Positions 56,367 to 60,065 of a stretch of DNA of 60,065 nt are shown one piece after another (positions within the stretch are counted from its first letter, which is position 1; every line of letters starts with the position of its first letter). The notes below the pieces were generated by a model. That model was given only the letters and a program-made list of their open reading frames with translations. It was not told the origin of the DNA and ran no database searches. The stretch covers positions 1 to 60,065 of the forward strand of contig CAMYJI010000010.1 in assembly GCA_947258545.1 (NCBI GenBank). Direction: 5' to 3'. The position numbers and the translations under genes are program-made. The DNA comes from an uncultured Ectothiorhodospiraceae bacterium (GTDB lineage: Bacteria > Pseudomonadota > Gammaproteobacteria > UBA9214).

Positions 56367-57235
56367 GGGGTGTTACCTCCGATGTCTGTCGCTCCTGTTG
56401 CAGCGGTTTCTGCTCCGGTCATGAACAGCACAGGGTCCACGCGGCTGTCATTGAGACTGACACCCCAGTGCAGGTGCGGGCCGGTGACGCGACCTGTCAT
56501 TCCGACCTCGCCAATGACGTCGCCGGCCGCCACCCGCTGTCCGGACTCAACATCGATCCGGTTCATGTGGCAGTACATGGTCACCAGCCCCTGGCCGTGA
56601 TCGATAAACACCGTATTGCCGTTGAAGAAGTAGTCGCCGGTATTGATGATGGTGCCGGGGGCAGGGGCACGAATCGCTGTGCCTTCGGGTGCGGCGATGT
56701 CCAGGCCGCTGTGCGGCTTGCGCGGCTGCTCATTGAAAAATCGCCGCAAGCCGAACGGGCTGCTGGTCGGCCCGTCAACCGGTTTGAGGAATTCCAGCGA
56801 CACTGTGTCGGTATCGCTCCAGTGGCGCAGGGCGGTCTTGATCTGTTTCTGCTCGCGGGTGATGCGCTCCATGTCGCGTTTTTCCGGGTTGACCTTGCGC
56901 TTGTCCTTAATGGTGATGTGCTGGGTTTCATAGGCCATGTCGGATACCTGGAAGGACAGCTTCAACGGTTTGTCGCTGTGGGTGCGCGCCACCAGGTAGT
57001 GGGTCCCGGGTTTGGCGCCCAGGGCCAGGCCAACGACGGCGATGCTACGGTCGTCCTGGCGGGTGACCAGCACGCGGCGCTCCCGGTAACGCACCGAGGC
57101 CGGATCGACATCGGCAGGCAGGTGGATGGCGGCAATCCCGCCGGGCACCGGTGTCAGGTCATAGTTCAGGGCCCCGGCCCCCGCCGGCAGCAGGAACAGG
57201 AGGGTGACCAGGGCGAGTTGTTTGAAGCAATGCAT
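56363..57235 (-). CDS. M23 family metallopeptidase
   Basis: A LytM-type zinc endopeptidase, or regulator, acting on peptidoglycan cross-links. The 290-residue protein has a signal peptide (FKQLALVTLLFLLPAGAGAL), an N-terminal region with LTPVPGGIAAIHLPADVDPA, and a C-terminal M23 domain with zinc ligands in RKPHSGLDIAAPEGT (HxxxD) and GPHLHWGV (HxH), so it should be active. ATG 57235 starts the signal; 57316 would lie in a repeat. It forms a unit with the small gene after it. Confidence 0.92.
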   Translation of the reverse strand: MHCFKQLALVTLLFLLPAGAGALNYDLTPVPGGIAAIHLPADVDPASVRYRERRVLVTRQDDRSIAVVGLALGAKPGTHYLVARTHSDKPLKLSFQVSDMAYETQHITIKDKRKVNPEKRDMERITREQKQIKTALRHWSDTDTVSLEFLKPVDGPTSSPFGLRRFFNEQPRKPHSGLDIAAPEGTAIRAPAPGTIINTGDYFFNGNTVFIDHGQGLVTMYCHMNRIDVESGQRVAAGDVIGEVGMTGRVTGPHLHWGVSLNDSRVDPVLFMTGAETAATGATDIGGNTP

Positions 57236-57315
57236 ACCGGATTTTCCTGAATGGTTGGAAGTGGTTGACGGGTGACTAGCCCGCACTGTCTCGTACCAGA
57301 TCTGCGCTGTGTTCA

Positions 57316-57370
57316 TGACCTCAGTGCCTTATGTGAGATTCTACCGTCGCCCGCTGAGAAATGCTGGCTA
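57316..57370. repeat. Relative of the MITE-like right end at the xseA stop
   Basis: ACCTCAGTGCCTT and CTACCGTCGCCCGCTGAGAA then ATGCTGGCTA match 53702-53754 (ACCTCAGTACCTT ... CTACCGCCGCCCGGTGAGAA, ATGCGGGCTA). The matching blocks differ at only a handful of positions, with a gap of about one base between them. As at 53752, the terminal CTA (57368-57370) is the TAG stop of the minus-strand gene, here xseA. No left partner is visible, so it is a solo end or a gene-end motif. Confidence 0.65.
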
Positions 57371-58744
57371 GGGGCTCTCGGTGGTCTGCTCGACGGTGCA
57401 TAACAGGACACCTTCCGACAGCCTGGCCTCCACCTGATCGCCGGGCTTGACCTTGCTGGCCTGGTGCAGAATATGCCGCTCCGGCAACCGACTGACAATC
57501 GCATAGCCGCGCTCCAGGGTCGCCAGTGGGCTGATGGCATTCAGCGCCCGGCTGGAGAGCGCCAGTCGGCGTTGCTTTTCTGTTAGCAGGCGTTGCACAG
57601 CACTGCCGATACGATGGGCCAGGGCGGCCTGTCGCAGCTGCTGTTGCGCAATGCCGTGTACCGGGGACAGCCGTTTCAGCCGCCCGGATATTTCATTAAG
57701 TTCAGCCTGCAAGTCACTGATATTCTTGTTGACAATGAAGCATGAGCGTTGTTCCAGCTGGTCCAGTCGCTGGCTCTGCTGGCGCAGGTACTGGCCGGGG
57801 TGACGCTGTTGCAAGCGCTTTTGCAGCCAACCGGCCTGCTGAGTGCCGAGGCTCAATGCCTGCCGCAAGCGGTTTTCCAGGCGGCTGGCGAGCGTGTTGA
57901 ACCGCGACAGCCACTCCTGCTGATCGGGACTGACCAGTTCCGCCGCAGCCGAGGGGGTCGGGGCACGCTGGTCGGCGACAAAGTCGGCGATGGTGAAATC
58001 GATTTCATGCCCGATGGCGCTGACCAGGGGAATCCGGCACGCGTGCACGGCGCGAGCGACCACCTCTTCGTTGAATGTCCAGAGGTCCTCCAGTGACCCG
58101 CCACCGCGGGTGAGTATCAGGACATCGCAGTCGCCCCGGTCCGAGGCCAGGCGGATGCTGTCCGCGATCCTGGCAGCGGCGTCCGCACCCTGCACCGGGA
58201 CCGGGTAGACCAGGACCGGAATCGCCGGAAAGCGGCGTCGCAGGACGCTGAGTACGTCACGGATGGCGGCACCCGAAGGTGAGGTGATGACGCCGATGCG
58301 TTGCGGCAGGACCGGCAGGGTCTGCTTGGTTTCCGGGGTGAACAGGCCTTCGGCGGCAAGTCGTTGCTTGAGTTCCTCGAAGGCGCGGCGCAGGGCGCCG
58401 TCACCGGCCTCTTCCATGTGTTCGACAATGAGCTGGTAATCGCCGCGCGGTTCGTACAGGCTGACCTTGGCGCGCACCAGGGCCTGCGTGCCTTCCTCCG
58501 GGGTGAAGCGCAGTGACTGGCTGCGATTGCGGAACATGGCAGCGCGTATCTGTGCGCGTTCATCCTTCAGCGTGAAGTAGACATGGCCGGAGGAGGGGCG
58601 GGCGATATTGGACAATTCGCCTTCCAGCCAGACCCGGGCGAAGCCCTGTTCCAGCAGCATGCGCACCTCGCGGTTGAGGCGGGAGACGCTGTAGATGTCG
58701 CGTTGCGCCGATTTGCTACCGGTTTCGGGGTCTGGAGATACCAT
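57368..58744 (-). CDS. xseA: Exodeoxyribonuclease VII large subunit
   Basis: XseA with the small XseB subunits degrades single-stranded DNA in repair. The 458-residue protein has the N-terminal OB fold (RVWLEGELSNIARPSSGHVY, FTLKDERAQIRAAMFR), the catalytic domain (IGVITSPSGAAIRDVLSVLR, LILTRGGGSLEDLWTFNEE, SAIGHEIDFTIADFVADQRA, PTPSAAAELVSP), long C-terminal helices and ATLERGYAIV. It diverges from guaB. Its TAG stop lies in a repeat. Confidence 0.94.
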   Translation of the reverse strand: MVSPDPETGSKSAQRDIYSVSRLNREVRMLLEQGFARVWLEGELSNIARPSSGHVYFTLKDERAQIRAAMFRNRSQSLRFTPEEGTQALVRAKVSLYEPRGDYQLIVEHMEEAGDGALRRAFEELKQRLAAEGLFTPETKQTLPVLPQRIGVITSPSGAAIRDVLSVLRRRFPAIPVLVYPVPVQGADAAARIADSIRLASDRGDCDVLILTRGGGSLEDLWTFNEEVVARAVHACRIPLVSAIGHEIDFTIADFVADQRAPTPSAAAELVSPDQQEWLSRFNTLASRLENRLRQALSLGTQQAGWLQKRLQQRHPGQYLRQQSQRLDQLEQRSCFIVNKNISDLQAELNEISGRLKRLSPVHGIAQQQLRQAALAHRIGSAVQRLLTEKQRRLALSSRALNAISPLATLERGYAIVSRLPERHILHQASKVKPGDQVEARLSEGVLLCTVEQTTESP

Positions 58745-58811
58745 GAAGCGCTAGAATACACCTTTTCCGCCGCTGAAGACCCGCTGCAGGCGGAATCCCC
58801 CGTTGCCACGG

Positions 58812-58840
58812 TTTACCGGAGTCAGTGCAATCCCTATAAT
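58812..58840 (+). promoter_or_regulatory. Sigma-70-type promoter of guaB
   Basis: TTTACC (58812-58817), a 17-base spacer, and a perfect TATAAT (58835-58840). Initiation would be near 58847, giving a leader of about 30 bases before the guaB ATG at 58876. It lies in the 131-bp divergent gap with xseA. Confidence 0.7.
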
Positions 58841-58875
58841 TGGCGCCCATTCTCAACCGGCGGACCGAAATAACC

Positions 58876-60065
58876 ATGCGCATAGTGCAGGAAGCCCTGA
58901 CGTTTGACGATGTCCTGCTGTTGCCGGCGCATTCCACGGTGCTGCCACGCGATGTCAACCTGCACACCCGGTTGACGCGCGATATCGAGTTGAAGATCCC
59001 CCTGTTGTCCGCCGCCATGGACACGGTCACAGAGTCGCGGCTGGCGATCACGCTGGCCCAGGAGGGCGGCTTAGGCATCATCCACAAGAACATGACGCCC
59101 GAGCAGCAGGCCTTGCAGGTCCAGCAGGTCAAGAAATTCGAAAGCGGTGTGATCAAGGACCCGATCACGGTGGCTCCCAATGCCACTATCCGGGAAGTGA
59201 TCCAGCTGACCCGCGCCAATAATATTTCCGGGGTACCCGTCGTGGAGGGCGACAACCTGGTGGGCATCGTCACCAGCCGTGACCGGCGCTTCGTATCGAA
59301 TCAGGATGACCCGGTTTCCAGTGTCATGACCCCGAAGGACAACCTGGTAACGGTCAGGGAAGGAGCCGAAAAGGACGAGGTTATCGCGCTGCTGCACAAG
59401 CACCGGATCGAGCGCGTGCTGGTCATCGACGATAAATTCAGGCTGCGCGGCATGATCACCGTCAAGGACATCCAGAAGTCGACGGACTATCCCAGCGCCT
59501 GCAAGGACGACCAGGGCCGTCTGCGCGCGGGTGCCGCTGTCGGTACCGGCGTCGGGACCGAAGAACGCGTTGCCGCCCTGGTGCAGGCCGAGGTCGATGT
59601 CATTATCGTGGATACGGCGCATGGCCATTCGCAGGGTGTCATCGACCGCGTGAAATGGCTCAAGCGTGACTATCCCGGGGTGCAGGTCATCGGTGGCAAT
59701 ATCGCGACCGCGGCCGCTGCACGCGCCCTGGTCGATGCCGGTGCGGACGCGGTCAAGGTCGGGATCGGTCCCGGTTCCATCTGTACGACCCGCATCGTGG
59801 CGGGGATCGGCGTACCGCAGATATCGGCGGTCGCCAACGTAGCTGAGGAGCTCAGGAAGGACGGCATACCGCTGATTGCCGATGGCGGTATCCGCTACTC
59901 GGGTGACGTTTCCAAGGCCATCGCGGCAGGTGCCTGGTCGGTCATGATCGGCAGCATGCTGGCCGGTACCGAGGAGGCACCGGGCGAGGTCGAACTGTAC
60001 AAGGGCCGTTCTTACAAGGCCTACCGCGGCATGGGCTCGCTGGGTGCCATGCAACAGGGTTCCAG
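58876..60065 (+). CDS. guaB: Inosine-5'-monophosphate dehydrogenase (3' end cut by window)
   Basis: GuaB oxidises IMP to XMP with NAD, the rate-limiting step to GMP. The visible 396 codons hold the N-terminal barrel ([51 protein letters not shown]), the paired CBS insert ([40 protein letters not shown]), the catalytic Cys loop [35 protein letters not shown], and the flap beginning [10 protein letters not shown]. The frame is open to the last base; the normal length is near 488 residues. Confidence 0.96.
   Translation, partial: MRIVQEALTFDDVLLLPAHSTVLPRDVNLHTRLTRDIELKIPLLSAAMDTVTESRLAITLAQEGGLGIIHKNMTPEQQALQVQQVKKFESGVIKDPITVAPNATIREVIQLTRANNISGVPVVEGDNLVGIVTSRDRRFVSNQDDPVSSVMTPKDNLVTVREGAEKDEVIALLHKHRIERVLVIDDKFRLRGMITVKDIQKSTDYPSACKDDQGRLRAGAAVGTGVGTEERVAALVQAEVDVIIVDTAHGHSQGVIDRVKWLKRDYPGVQVIGGNIATAAAARALVDAGADAVKVGIGPGSICTTRIVAGIGVPQISAVANVAEELRKDGIPLIADGGIRYSGDVSKAIAAGAWSVMIGSMLAGTEEAPGEVELYKGRSYKAYRGMGSLGAMQQGS

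Overview
The window is about 60 kb of ordinary, GC-rich (roughly 60%) bacterial chromosome. It most likely comes from a gammaproteobacterium outside the enterics. The evidence is gene order: ybeL-leuS-lptE-holA-proA-nadD-rsfS-rlmH, maf-rng-yhdP-nit-tldD-darP-pmbA, ptsN-hpf-rpoN-lptB-lptA-lptC-kdsC-kdsD-yrbG, mlaFEDCB-ibaG-murA-hisG-hisD-hisC, and petABC-sspA-sspB. A PEP-CTERM protein and a regulatory phosphotransferase system with HPr kinase fit an environmental, possibly sulfur-oxidising or Chromatiales-like lineage; that placement is inference.

Layout. 1-350: a mosaic of dispersed intergenic repeats. 353-10.6 kb: zinc-ribbon and Dabb proteins (minus), then leuS (broken here by a frame change), lptE, holA, proA, nadD, rsfS, rlmH, maf and rng. 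10.7-20.8 kb: the giant AsmA-like yhdP, a nitrilase-family amidase, tldD, an unknown exported protein coupled to a TlpA-like thioredoxin, a small HMA-like gene behind a structured leader, darP and pmbA. 20.8-26.4 kb: accessory region with a tiny PEP-CTERM protein, a BON-LysM protein, an exported D-2-hydroxyacid dehydrogenase, class I aldolase, a membrane protein and YtoQ. The last three genes are separated by three copies of a terminal-inverted-repeat element. 26.5-39.1 kb: one long minus-strand block with mgtE, the regulatory PTS (EI, HPr, EIIA-Man, RapZ, HprK, PtsN), hpf, rpoN, and lipopolysaccharide transport and KDO genes. 39.3-47.5 kb: divergent mla phospholipid transport operon, ibaG, murA and histidine genes, with a 445-bp repeat cluster between hisD and hisC. 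47.5-53.5 kb: DegS-like protease, Nif3-like protein, cytochrome bc1 and sspAB. 53.5-60 kb: a 236-bp MITE-like element, an unusual HTH / 2Fe-2S / ferredoxin-reductase-like fusion divergent from a macrodomain gene, an M23 peptidase, xseA and the start of guaB.

How it works together. Most of the window serves envelope biogenesis (LptABCE, KdsCD, Mla, YhdP, MurA, DegS, M23), core translation and ribosome assembly, and NTP/NAD/amino-acid housekeeping. The regulatory PTS next to rpoN has no sugar permease in the window, so it probably acts as a phosphorylation relay.

The strongest candidates for something new are the HTH/ferredoxin-reductase fusion with a degenerate FAD motif, the structured leader before the HMA-like gene, the uncharacterised exported-protein/TlpA pair, and several repeat families. 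One of these repeats supplies stop codons at gene ends. I see no CRISPR array, prophage, transposase, rRNA or tRNA gene.
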